Below, in pieces: positions 55,469 to 63,328 of a stretch of 64,000 nt of DNA (positions are counted from its first letter, which is position 1; each line of letters starts with the position of its first letter). The stretch covers positions 1,364,001-1,428,000 of the forward strand of contig NZ_ADVG01000004.1 in NCBI RefSeq assembly GCF_000178855.1, given 5' to 3'. Below the pieces are notes generated by a model that did not search any database, had not been told where the DNA came from, and was given only the letters and a program-made list of their open reading frames with translations. The position numbers and the translations under genes are program-made. This DNA comes from Ktedonobacter racemifer DSM 44963. Its GTDB lineage: Bacteria > Chloroflexota > Ktedonobacteria > Ktedonobacterales > Ktedonobacteraceae.

Positions 55469-56737
55469 ATGTCGAAAAAGAAGCTGTTGCGCCTGGGCGC
55501 CCTCTCCCTGGTTGGATTGTTTCTCTTCTCTCTTCTGATCGCTATCGCCGATAAACCATCCACGGCGAAGGCGGCCTTCAACACAAACTGGTATAATGCG
55601 GCTCCCTATGTCATGCCTCTCGCCAACAACCCTCCCAGCCTGACATCGGTCATGTCGGCGAGCGGGGTCAAGGCCTTTACCCTGGCCTTTATCGTGGCCA
55701 ACGGCGGTTGTACCCCTGCCTGGGAGACCGATGCTGGGCTGGACAATGTCTCCTCCGATACGCAGATGGCTCCCATTATCAACGCGATTCGTGCGGCTGG
55801 CGGGGATGTCGTGGTCTCCTTTGGCGGCTATAATGGCAATAAGCTTGGACAGACCTGTGGCACGCCCCAGGCCACCGCCGCCGCGGAGCAGGCCATCATT
55901 AACAAGTATAGTCTCCACGCCCTTGATTTCGACCTGGAGGAGCCAGAATACGAGAACGCTACTGCCATCAATAACGAGCTGGCTGCGGCCCAGATTCTCC
56001 AGGCCAATAATCCCGGCCTCTACGAATCGATTACCATTCCTGGTACCACTAGCGGCACGGGCTACTTTGGTCAGCAACTGCTCAACAACGCGAAGACGCT
56101 GGGCTATACCCCCAACAACTACGCGATCATGCCCTTCGATGGCGGTTTTAGCGGTGCCAGCAGCCAGATCAGTGCCCTACAGAGCTTTAACACGATTCTG
56201 ATGAATACCTTTGGCTGGAGTAGCGCGACTGCCTACGCGCATGAGGGTATCTCATCGATGAATGGTCGGACCGATAGCGCGGAATACTTCTACCAGTCAG
56301 ATTTCCAGACCGTGCTCAATTTTGCCGAGAGCAACCACCTGGCGCGTTACACCTTCTGGTCGGTCAACCGGGATCGCCAGTGCAATCCCCCTGATAACAA
56401 TGGCTCACTCTCGGGTACTTGTAGCAGTGTTCCACAGAGCGATTGGGACTTTACCAAGGTTATTGTGCAGTTCGCGGGGGCGACACCACCTCCACCGACT
56501 CCCACGCCCTCGCCCACGTCAGGCTCCACGCCGACCCCCACGCCTACTACGACCGTGACCCCCACGCCCAATCCCGGCGGCTCATGTGCGGGTGTTGCCG
56601 CGTGGCAATTGAATGTCGCCTACGTTGGAGGGAATCGCGTGACCTATAACGGCTCCCTCTGGCAGGCCAAATGGTGGACAGAGAATGATGTCCCCGGAGG
56701 CGCAGCTGGCGTCTGGACCCTCATCTCATCCTGCTAG
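55469..56737 (+). CDS. Secreted GH18 chitinase-like protein with CBM5/12 module
   Basis: The 422-aa product has a signal peptide (MSKKKLLRLGALSLVGLFLF, cleavage near AKA-AF at residue 36). The catalytic domain spans about 40-330. Its DxxDxDxE motif is near 150 (LHALDFDLEEPE), and VVVSFGGYNG is the SxGG strand. A Pro/Thr linker (TPTPSPTSGSTPTPTPTTTV) leads to a C-terminal CBM5/12 chitin-binding domain (AWQLNVAYVGGNRVTYNGSL WQAKWW). It probably degrades chitin outside the cell. The GTAACGCAAGGAGTGACGC site precedes the ATG, and the gene ends in a perfect hairpin. Confidence 0.9.
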   Translation: MSKKKLLRLGALSLVGLFLFSLLIAIADKPSTAKAAFNTNWYNAAPYVMPLANNPPSLTSVMSASGVKAFTLAFIVANGGCTPAWETDAGLDNVSSDTQMAPIINAIRAAGGDVVVSFGGYNGNKLGQTCGTPQATAAAEQAIINKYSLHALDFDLEEPEYENATAINNELAAAQILQANNPGLYESITIPGTTSGTGYFGQQLLNNAKTLGYTPNNYAIMPFDGGFSGASSQISALQSFNTILMNTFGWSSATAYAHEGISSMNGRTDSAEYFYQSDFQTVLNFAESNHLARYTFWSVNRDRQCNPPDNNGSLSGTCSSVPQSDWDFTKVIVQFAGATPPPPTPTPSPTSGSTPTPTPTTTVTPTPNPGGSCAGVAAWQLNVAYVGGNRVTYNGSLWQAKWWTENDVPGGAAGVWTLISSC

Positions 56738-56742
56738 CTAGT

Positions 56743-56798
56743 AGCAATTATAAACGCCACGCTGACGGTGCATCGTCAGCGTGGCGTTTATAATTGCT
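56743..56798 (+). terminator. Terminator of the chitinase gene
   Basis: A perfect 25-bp stem (56743-56767, 56774-56798) with a 6-nt loop is followed by TT. It starts 6 bp after the stop codon. Confidence 0.8.
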
Positions 56799-56822
56799 TT
56801 AGTTCTCTATTTATGATCTGCC

Positions 56823-57010
56823 TTAGTTCTCTTCAGCATAGCACGCCAGTGAGTTAACGGTCTCTTGCAATTCTTCTTGTTTGAAGCCCATCGCCTGGGC
56901 CAGGCCCTCGGCATCGGGACCTTCAATTTCAATGATATGTGTAATCTGTGTGTCATTGGCCAGCGGGGTCAGCACATGGCAACCGATGATGGCTGAGTCC
57001 GATCCAACAG
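56823..57010 (-). pseudogene. C-terminal fragment of an uncharacterised protein
   Basis: The minus strand encodes SDSAIIGCHVLTPLANDTQI, then THIIEIEGPDAEGLAQAMGF, KQEELQETVNSLACYAEEN and a stop at 56823. No start codon or upstream domain is present, since the frame ends near 57015. It resembles the tail of a small helix-grip or SRPBCC-type protein, but the match is by eye only. Confidence 0.4.
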
Positions 57011-57054
57011 ACCAAAATCGCCTGAGAAAGAGTGTGACAGGGCATAAGTTGGGT

Positions 57055-57615
57055 TCACTTCACCACACGGAATGAGAGATGGGTCGCGCCCGGCGTTTCA
57101 AGCGTTCGTATGCGCTCCAATTGTATAGGTTGAGGGCCGAGATGATCGAAGAGGCGGATGCCCTCACCCAGGAGAACATGGGCAATAGACATATGTAATT
57201 CATCGAGCAGGCCCGCCTTCAAAGCTTGTTGGACCGCGCTTGCACCATGAAGGGCAATATTTTTCTCGCCCGCGATCTCCCTGGCTTTCGCAATCGCGCT
57301 TTCAATGCCATCAGTGACAAAGTGAAATTGTGTCTTACCTTTTTTCACCGATTCGCGTGCCTGCGATTGCAAGACAATCACTGGCCAGTCGGGAGCCGTA
57401 CCATCTGGGAAAACCCACCCATTCTCACTATCAATCATATTGAAACTCCTGTGCCCCATGATTACCACGCCGTTCTCATTGAGTGCATCGCCCGCAATCT
57501 CATGAAAGTTCTCCCACGCGTTGATAAACCAGGCAAATACCTGTGAGACATCATCATTCTTGTCCGCGATAAATCCATCCAATGATACCGAGAGGCCAAA
57601 CATGACTTTTCCCAT
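57055..57615 (-). CDS. Dihydrofolate-reductase-like (RibD C-terminal) reductase
   Basis: The 186-aa protein has the RibD_C/DHFR fold: MFGLSVSLDGFIADKNDD at the start, GVVIMGHRSFNM with VIMGR-like strand, VIVLQSQARESVKKG, IALHGASAVQQALKAGLLDE and HLSFRVVK at the end. Stand-alone members of this family are NADPH-dependent reductases whose substrates are mostly unknown. AGGAGTGTAT precedes the ATG at 57615. It is monocistronic. Confidence 0.87.
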   Translation of the reverse strand: MGKVMFGLSVSLDGFIADKNDDVSQVFAWFINAWENFHEIAGDALNENGVVIMGHRSFNMIDSENGWVFPDGTAPDWPVIVLQSQARESVKKGKTQFHFVTDGIESAIAKAREIAGEKNIALHGASAVQQALKAGLLDELHMSIAHVLLGEGIRLFDHLGPQPIQLERIRTLETPGATHLSFRVVK

Positions 57616-57772
57616 AATACACTCCTTCTTTGTAATTGTTGTTGCAATCTAACAGCAGATAGCTAAAAACATTTTATGCTAAAAGATATAAAAAAACTTC
57701 TCTGATTTTGCTCTCTGTTTCCCACCATTCGTGTGCAATAAGAGGAGGTTCATTAGGAGGCAAGAGTATTAG

Positions 57773-57810
57773 TTACGCACGCGTCTACCTATGCGTAAGC
57801 GCGTGCGTAA
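57773..57810. repeat. Inverted repeat TTACGCACGCG
   Basis: TTACGCACGCG (57773-57783) and its complement (57800-57810) enclose TCTACCTATGCGTAAG. It lies between the converging DHFR-like and small secreted protein ends. The words recall 42190-42345 (GTACGCGTCTAC). Confidence 0.5.
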
Positions 57811-57820
57811 GCTTATTGCT

Positions 57821-58279
57821 TTATGCGCACTTGAGGGCGACCTCCGAGGAGGCGTTCTCGGGAACTTGATGCCAGTCGGTGCTGTCCTGGTAGCTGCCGG
57901 AGGCCACGCTTCTAAAGGTCAGGGTCTGGCCCTGCGAGCAGGCGGCAGAGGCGGCTGCGCTCATGGTCTTGGCAGATGAGGGACCCGAGGAATTGCTCTC
58001 GCTGAGTTTGTACCAGGAGCCGCCTACATTGACTTCGAGGCGCGAATTGACTGTGAGCGAGGTGACTGCGCGGGCGCACTGGATGCTGCTCGCGGATGTG
58101 ACCTGCTGAGTCTGTCCCAGGGCTGGCGCGCGTGCACTTACCTGGCAGATGGCCGGTGAAACCTGGTGATGATGATGACGGAGGCCATGTGCCTGCACGG
58201 CCTGGGTGGTTCCCAACACCAGGGCCATGCTCACCACAAGCATAACGAGGGCCTTGCGCCAGGAAAACATACGAAGCAT
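57821..58279 (-). CDS. Small secreted protein
   Basis: The 152-aa product starts MLRMFSWRKALVMLVVSMAL and has a signal peptide cleaved near AVQA-HG (residue 30). The mature part has a His-rich start (GLRHHHHQ), four cysteines (CQVS, QCAR, ACSQ, LKCA) that could form two disulfides, and a beta-rich appearance. No family is recognised. It may bind metal through its N-terminal His cluster. A 15-bp inverted repeat (58290-58304, 58376-58390) lies in its promoter region. Confidence 0.7.
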   Translation of the reverse strand: MLRMFSWRKALVMLVVSMALVLGTTQAVQAHGLRHHHHQVSPAICQVSARAPALGQTQQVTSASSIQCARAVTSLTVNSRLEVNVGGSWYKLSESNSSGPSSAKTMSAAASAACSQGQTLTFRSVASGSYQDSTDWHQVPENASSEVALKCA

Positions 58280-58289
58280 GTTGATACCT

Positions 58290-58390
58290 CCTTCTCAATG
58301 CGTTTTAATATCTAGCAGTTATTGTGAGGAAGGCGCGAAGGCAATCCATGAGTTTGCCATACCTTCCAACATCACAACGCATTGAGAAGG
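58290..58390. promoter_or_regulatory. Inverted repeat upstream of the small secreted protein
   Basis: CCTTCTCAATGCGTT (58290-58304) and its exact complement (58376-58390) lie 11-111 bp before the start. A repeat of this kind could form a leader hairpin that buries the ribosome-binding site, or an operator. The gap to 58542 has no gene, and TTGAAA (58431)/TAAAAT with a 17-bp spacer is a possible promoter of the downstream tnpB. Confidence 0.45.
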
Positions 58391-58542
58391 TGCCATGTGA
58401 CACCTCTCTACGGAAGAGTTTGGAACAGTATTGAAAAAGCTATGAGAATGCATTAAAATGTAGGAACGGAGAATAGGCATTCTCTTGCAGAATACAGGAA
58501 TGTGATAGAAGCGAGCTGCAGTGTTGGAAAGGGAAGATCAGG

Positions 58543-59697
58543 ATGATCAAAGCCCACAAAATACGCCTTCATCCTACAGAGGAGCAAAAAACCTATTTTG
58601 CCAAAGCTGCAGGCACCTCGCGCTTCGTTTGGAACTGGGCACTCGCTGAGTGGAATCGGCAATACGAGGCTGGCGAAAAACCTACAGCCTTCAAGCTCAA
58701 GAAGCAGTTTAATGAGATCCGGAGAGTGCAGTATCCCTGGACGTGGGAGGTCACCAAGAATGCCTCTGATCAACCCTTCCTCGATCTGGCAAAAGCCTGG
58801 GCCGCGTATTTTGACGGCTTGAAACAGGGAAAAAAGACCGGTCGGCCCACATTCAAGAGCAAGAAGAAAAGCAAACTGAGCCTTTATCTCGCCAACGATC
58901 AATTCGAGCTTGGAGACCATCGGATCTGGATCCCCAAGCTCGGCTGGGTGAATATGGCAGAGAAGTTGCGTTTTGTGGGCAACGTGACAGGTGCGCGCAT
59001 CACCAAAACAGCAGACTGGTGGTTTGTCTCCATTCAGGTCGAACTCCCCGACCCTGTCCCAGTGAAGAAACCAGTTGCTGTTGGCATCGACGTGGGGCTG
59101 AACCGACTGGCCACCTTGAGCACAGGAGAGAAGGTCGAGAACCAAGCCTTCCTCAAAACCGCGCTCAAGAAACTTCGTCAGGCGAACAAGCGGCTCCATC
59201 GTCGCAAGCTTGGCTCAAAAAATCGAGAGAAAGCTCGCAGACAGGTGGCACGACTCCACTATAAAGTGACCTGTCTGCGTGATGATGTGCTCCACAAGCT
59301 CACGACCCAGTTTGCTAACTGTTATGGGATCATTGGCATCGAGGATCTCAACCTCAAAGGGTTGCTCAAGAACCGGCGGTTAGCTCGCTCGTTCTCTGAT
59401 GCCGCGCTAGGCAAACTGTTGAACCTGCTTCTCAGCAAAGTCGGGCAGCGCGGTGGACAGGTAATCAAGGTAGGACGCTTCTTCCCTTCGAGTAAGACCT
59501 GCCACTGCTGTGGGTGGAAATGGGAAGCGATGACGCTGAACGATCGCACCTTGGCCTGCCAGAATCCATCATGCCCCTATTATCAGTGCGCGCAGGACCG
59601 CGATCATAACGCAAGTCTGAATATCTTGAATGAAGCCCTTCGCTTGATCGGGCTCATTGATCAAGCCGTCGGCGGTACTGGCTCGGACGCGACGTGA
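58543..59697 (+). CDS. tnpB: TnpB RNA-guided nuclease
   Basis: The complete 384-aa TnpB has a helical N-terminus (IKAHKIRLHPTEEQKTYFAK), RuvC-I VGIDVGLNRLATL, RuvC-II GIIGIEDLNLKG (Glu), a zinc ribbon CHCCGWKW...CQNPSCPYYQC and RuvC-III DRDHNASLNILN (Asp). All catalytic residues are present. No tnpA neighbours it. The right end (59700-59760) contains the hairpin GGCTCACATTGCGGTGTGAG followed by CGCAACTGGGAACG, a usual TnpB guide-RNA layout. The element lies just upstream of the GNAT gene, without disrupting it as far as can be seen. Confidence 0.93.
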   Translation: MIKAHKIRLHPTEEQKTYFAKAAGTSRFVWNWALAEWNRQYEAGEKPTAFKLKKQFNEIRRVQYPWTWEVTKNASDQPFLDLAKAWAAYFDGLKQGKKTGRPTFKSKKKSKLSLYLANDQFELGDHRIWIPKLGWVNMAEKLRFVGNVTGARITKTADWWFVSIQVELPDPVPVKKPVAVGIDVGLNRLATLSTGEKVENQAFLKTALKKLRQANKRLHRRKLGSKNREKARRQVARLHYKVTCLRDDVLHKLTTQFANCYGIIGIEDLNLKGLLKNRRLARSFSDAALGKLLNLLLSKVGQRGGQVIKVGRFFPSSKTCHCCGWKWEAMTLNDRTLACQNPSCPYYQCAQDRDHNASLNILNEALRLIGLIDQAVGGTGSDAT

Positions 59698-59699
59698 AA

Positions 59700-59758
59700 C
59701 GTGCCTGTGGACTTGGTGTAAGACGGCTCACATTGCGGTGTGAGCGCAACTGGGAACG
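59700..59758 (+). ncRNA. Right end / omega RNA of the tnpB at 58543
   Basis: A stem-loop GGCTCACATTGCGGTGTGAG follows the tnpB stop and leads into CGCAACTGGGAACGAAGCAG. By family precedent the last part of the scaffold and the guide lie here. The element's exact right boundary was not determined. Confidence 0.4.
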
Positions 59759-59832
59759 AAGCAGGAACAACGAAAGATGTGGTAGAGCTATGCGTGCATA
59801 TGTTTTACTACATTAATTGGAGCAGAAGATGT

Positions 59833-60195
59833 ATGCTTATTCGACCAGAACAGGTCTCCGACTACGCGGATATTGGCGCCTTGCATGCGCGTGCCTTTGG
59901 CAATCGTTCATTAGAGGCCGTGATTGTTATGTTGCTACGCCAGCGCCGCGCATTTGACCCGGAGCTCTCGCTTGTGGCAGAGGAAAATGGGCAAATCGTT
60001 GGTCATGTCCTGTTCTCTCCCTACCAGATGCGCTTGCTCGGCCAAACATTGCCTATCGTTAATCTCGCGCCACTGGCTGTTGACCCTGTTTATCAGAGGC
60101 GAGGAGTTGGGGGACAGCTTATCATCAGGGGACATGCCATCGCTGCCACCAGGGGATACGCGCTAAGCATCCTTCTTGGACATAGCAGCTACTAC
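59833..60195 (+). pseudogene. 5' part of a GNAT acetyltransferase gene split by IS607
   Basis: ATG 59833 starts MLIRPEQVSDYADIGALHAR. Acetyl-CoA motifs follow: LVAEENGQIVGHVLFSPYQM, LAPLAVDPVYQRRGVGGQLI (RxxGxG) and ALSILLGHSSYY. The frame then enters the IS607 element. The 3' part continues at 62403 with PRFGYRTHAFG, the expected next residues of this family. The joined gene would encode about 310 aa, a GNAT domain plus a C-terminal extension. Confidence 0.8.
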
Positions 60196-60292
60196 CGTTC
60201 TCCGACACTTGGACAAATATGGACAAGCCACATTCACCCGGATCGGTTCCTGCTTCACCGAGGGCAGTTTCACTGAACCATCTCACGACGGA

Positions 60293-61711
60293 TCAGCCAG
60301 AGCTGCCCTCTCCGACAGGCGTTTCACCCTTCCCGAGGAACTCCCAGTAGGGACCTGGCTGCCCGCTCAGATACAAGATCGCCAGCGCTGCCAGGTTCAG
60401 CGCGGCATTGAGGTCACGATCGATCACCAGCCCACAGGCCGGATGCTCGCAGACATAGATGCGCTCTGAAAGGTCTATCTCTTCTTTGATATGGTTGCAG
60501 CCAGAGCACAGTTTGGTGGAAGCAAACCAGCGATCTGCCCACAGCAGGTTTTCTCCTTGCCAGAACGTTTTGTAGCCCATTTGCCGCTTGAACTCGCCTA
60601 ATCCGACATCGCTGATTGCCAGAGCCAGCTTGTGGTTCTGTTGCATCCCTGCCACATGGAGATCTTCAAGCACGACCACGGCAGGACGCCTCTGGGCATC
60701 CAAGGTGCGAGCCTGGCGCAGCAGTTTTTTCATCTGCTTGGCTTTGACCTTGTTCGCAATGGTTTTCGGCAGGGGTTCTGGAGGCGGCTCCTTCTTCGAT
60801 CGCTTGCCACGCTTTGGCTTCACCTTGGCTTTCGGCTCTGGCAACGTCGCAGCAATCTCAGCTTTGCGGATTTCACGTTCTTCTAGCGTCAGTTGGGCGC
60901 GGGTGAGCTGGCTTGTGCCTTTGTGGAGGGCATCCTCGCGCACATAAGCGACGCGGGCATACTTGCGCGCTAATTTTTGACGGGCTTTGGCGCGGTTCTT
61001 GCTCCCTTTCTGTTTCCGCGAGAGCCAGCGATGCAGCCGCTTGATCCGCTTGAGTTCGGATGTGAGGGCTTTGGGGTTGGCAATGGCACGCCCATCGGAG
61101 CATTGGGCCAGGGTTTTGATCCCGGTATCCACGCCGATCGGCGGACCAGCTGCCTGTGGGGGATCAGGCACCTGCTCAATCACCTGCACCGAGACAAACC
61201 AGCGCCCTGCCTTTTCACTGACCGTGGCCGAGAGCACAGCGACGCCGCCGGTAGGCAAATAGCCACACTCGTGCAGGCGCAGCCGTCCGAAGCGCGGCAG
61301 TTCAATGGCTTGCTCGTAAATATGAATGCTGCCTGTCAGCCGGAAACTGCCCACTCCTTTCCGTTTGGTCTTGGGCTTGGGGAACCCCGGCTTGCCCCTC
61401 CACTTGCCTTCTTTCTTGAGGCCACAGCGGCGGAAAAAGTTCCTGTAGGCTTGATCCAGATCGCGTAACGCCTCCTGCGGCGCGGCTTTTGACACCTCGT
61501 ACATCCAGGGAATCTCGGTTTGCTTGAGCGTGTTCAATTCCCGGTGCAGTTCCATCGCACTGATCCAGCGTTTCTCCTGTTGATAGACCTCTTGCTTGCG
61601 TCTGAGCCCCCAATTCCAGGACCAGCGCGCTGCGCCTGCATGCTGTTTGCAGAGGGTGATTTGTTGGTGATTGAGATCTAATTGCGTGCGATAGCCGCGT
61701 GTAATCAGCAT
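60293..61711 (-). CDS. tnpB: TnpB of the IS607 element
   Basis: The 472-aa protein starts at ATG 61711 (MLITRGYRTQLDLNHQQITL). RuvC-I is PPIGVDTGIKTLAQCSDG. A long basic insert (KAKVKPKRGKRSKKEPPPEP, near 300) follows. RuvC-II is VVLEDLHVAG (Glu), the zinc ribbon is CSGCNHIKEEIDL...CEHPACG, and RuvC-III is VIDRDLNAALNLA (Asp). The catalytic set is complete. It lies 35 nt after tnpA on the same strand, so one transcript probably covers both. The insert makes it longer than the usual 400 aa. Confidence 0.92.
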   Translation of the reverse strand: MLITRGYRTQLDLNHQQITLCKQHAGAARWSWNWGLRRKQEVYQQEKRWISAMELHRELNTLKQTEIPWMYEVSKAAPQEALRDLDQAYRNFFRRCGLKKEGKWRGKPGFPKPKTKRKGVGSFRLTGSIHIYEQAIELPRFGRLRLHECGYLPTGGVAVLSATVSEKAGRWFVSVQVIEQVPDPPQAAGPPIGVDTGIKTLAQCSDGRAIANPKALTSELKRIKRLHRWLSRKQKGSKNRAKARQKLARKYARVAYVREDALHKGTSQLTRAQLTLEEREIRKAEIAATLPEPKAKVKPKRGKRSKKEPPPEPLPKTIANKVKAKQMKKLLRQARTLDAQRRPAVVVLEDLHVAGMQQNHKLALAISDVGLGEFKRQMGYKTFWQGENLLWADRWFASTKLCSGCNHIKEEIDLSERIYVCEHPACGLVIDRDLNAALNLAALAILYLSGQPGPYWEFLGKGETPVGEGSSG

Positions 61712-61746
61712 CGATCCGGTCCCGCCTGCGTCTTAAGAACGCCTCA

Positions 61747-62343
61747 TCAAACGCACTCCTCGGTCCGCTCCTCTTTCATGAGAGATTCCACGCACTGCTT
61801 GATTCGTTCGGCTCTGTGCCGAGAGCCGCGCCTGCCGTACATCCGGGCCGCCATACTGGGAATGAGGCTGACAACGTCATCGACGAGATCATCCTGCGTC
61901 TCATGGGGAAAGATGGCTTCGATGCGGCGTCCCTGGGCTTGGAGCAGCGTTGTGAGATACCTCCACCCAAAACGGGTGCCACGATCGCGGTGTTCGACAA
62001 GAATGGTGCCAATACTTGGGTCGGCCAGCAGCTTGAGGAATTTCGGGCGGTTGTCGTTGAGGCCCGATGCAATTTCGACGACGTCTTTGGCCACTGGGTA
62101 GCCACGGGCCGCCGCGTAGTCGCGCAGGCGTTGCACCTGGCGCGCGAGATCGCTTTTTTGAGCAGCAGAGGACACGCGCGCATACAAGGCGATGCGCCCC
62201 GTCTCTGGCTTCTCCGCCACCGGATCGCGCACGATCACCGTCCCTGTGGGCGTTTGGTAGGCATCGAGGGTCCCGGCTTTATACCACCGCCAGGCGGTTT
62301 TATAGGTGACTCCAGCTTTTTTAGCATACTGACTCAACTTCAT
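61747..62343 (-). CDS. tnpA: Serine recombinase transposase (IS607 TnpA)
   Basis: The 198-aa product has an N-terminal MerR-like helix-turn-helix (MKLSQYAKKAGVTYKTAWRW YKAG) and a serine resolvase domain: RIALYARVSSAAQKSDLARQ (catalytic Ser), with LLADPSIGTILVEHRDRGTR near 115 and IFPHETQDDLVDDVVSLIPS later. I chose ATG 62343 rather than 62349, because the -10 box lies at 62355-62350 and the transcript would begin at the second ATG. IS607 TnpA binds DNA as a dimer and moves the element through circular intermediates. Confidence 0.93.
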   Translation of the reverse strand: MKLSQYAKKAGVTYKTAWRWYKAGTLDAYQTPTGTVIVRDPVAEKPETGRIALYARVSSAAQKSDLARQVQRLRDYAAARGYPVAKDVVEIASGLNDNRPKFLKLLADPSIGTILVEHRDRGTRFGWRYLTTLLQAQGRRIEAIFPHETQDDLVDDVVSLIPSMAARMYGRRGSRHRAERIKQCVESLMKEERTEECV

Positions 62344-62349
62344 GTCCAT

Positions 62350-62379
62350 AGATTATCATGAAATATCCATATTAGTCAA
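62350..62379 (-). promoter_or_regulatory. Promoter giving a leaderless tnpA transcript
   Basis: TTGACT (62379-62374) and TAATCT (62355-62350) on the minus strand are 18 bp apart. The start point falls at about 62343, the ATG of MKLSQ. Confidence 0.6.
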
Positions 62380-62402
62380 TGTACTCTAAATATATTTTTA
62401 AC

Positions 62403-62972
62403 CCTCGCTTTGGCTATCGTACACACGCCTTTGGCTCTTCACAACTTGCTATCCCCATTAGGAACCTTCCCAGGGAGAAGCTTGATGCTCGTGCTCCGAC
62501 AAGCGAAGATTTAGCGGCTCTCAATGCTCTATGGCGTCATGAGGAGGGCACCGTAGATATGGCTCTTGAGCCAGGTTTGGACCTGCTTGATTGGCTTAGC
62601 CCTGATCCAGAGATACATGCTACGGTCTATACGCGCCACCACGAGGTGGTAGGTTACACACGAACACATGTGAGAGAACCCAATAAACCACGCGCTTTTC
62701 TCGCGTGTGATCATGAGGCGGCTAGGGCCATTGTTGCCACCATGGTTCTGGGGGTGGAGACGGCAGCTTCTGATGTCGAGTGTATCCTGCCTCTACATCC
62801 AGCTTCAGCCTCAGCTAGTGCATTTGGTCAGGCCATATGCTCATCCTGGGAGGCCGCCATGGCATGTTCGCTGAATCAGAGCAGTCTACTAGATGAGTAT
62901 CTCGCCCTTGTTGCGAGTGGCCAGCGTGTTCCTGGACGTGTAACCTGGCCTGCTGCCTTTGATCTGGAGTAA
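62403..62972 (+). pseudogene. 3' part of the split GNAT gene
   Basis: Continues the gene begun at 59833: PRFGYRTHAFGSSQLAIPIR, then a second region of about 150 residues (NALWRHEEGTVDMALEPGLD; RHHEVVGYTRTHVREPNKPR; DHEAARAIVATM) with an SCP-like or second GNAT-like appearance. It ends at 62972. ATG codons such as that at 62379 lie outside the original gene. Confidence 0.75.
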
Positions 62973-63328
62973 AGCCGTTACTTAGCCGAAGCTGATGGAA
63001 CGCGTTTCAATCCATGGATGAAAAGGCTTGGTTTGAGTTCAAGTTGGATATCGCGTTTTCGTTTTATATAATAGGTTATTGACATGTTTGAGGCTAGTTC
63101 TTGCTTCCATGGAATAAATAGGCGCCGTCAACGGGGCGCCTATTTATTGGAGGTGTGAGCCACAAAAAGAGCAAAAGTCTTGAGTGTCAATTGGGGTATT
63201 ACCCCTCCCCGCTTTGCATCGGCTCTGCAAACCCTACAGCTTCCAACTCAAAATCAGCTCCCAGGTTGAGCCATTGAGTGATGTGATGAAAAAGAGCGCT
63301 TCTGCTCAACCTGGGAGTCGGCGGTTAC
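62973..63328. other. Intergenic region with a terminator
   Basis: A 14-bp stem AATAAATAGGCGCC with its complement (63113-63126, 63135-63148; loop GTCAACGG) lies between the split GNAT gene and the SDR gene. It can act in both directions. The stretch after it shows no gene, and open frames here have no site or motif. Confidence 0.65.

Larger units (their letters stand above)
60196..62402 (-). mobile_element. IS607-family element in a GNAT gene
   Basis: The 2.2-kb element contains tnpB (60293-61711) and a serine recombinase tnpA (61747-62343), both on the minus strand. Joining 60195 to 62403 restores SSYYPRFGYRTHAFG, a perfect GNAT continuation, without a duplicated target, as is typical for IS607. 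The region before 60293 would hold the tnpB right end. Confidence 0.85.
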
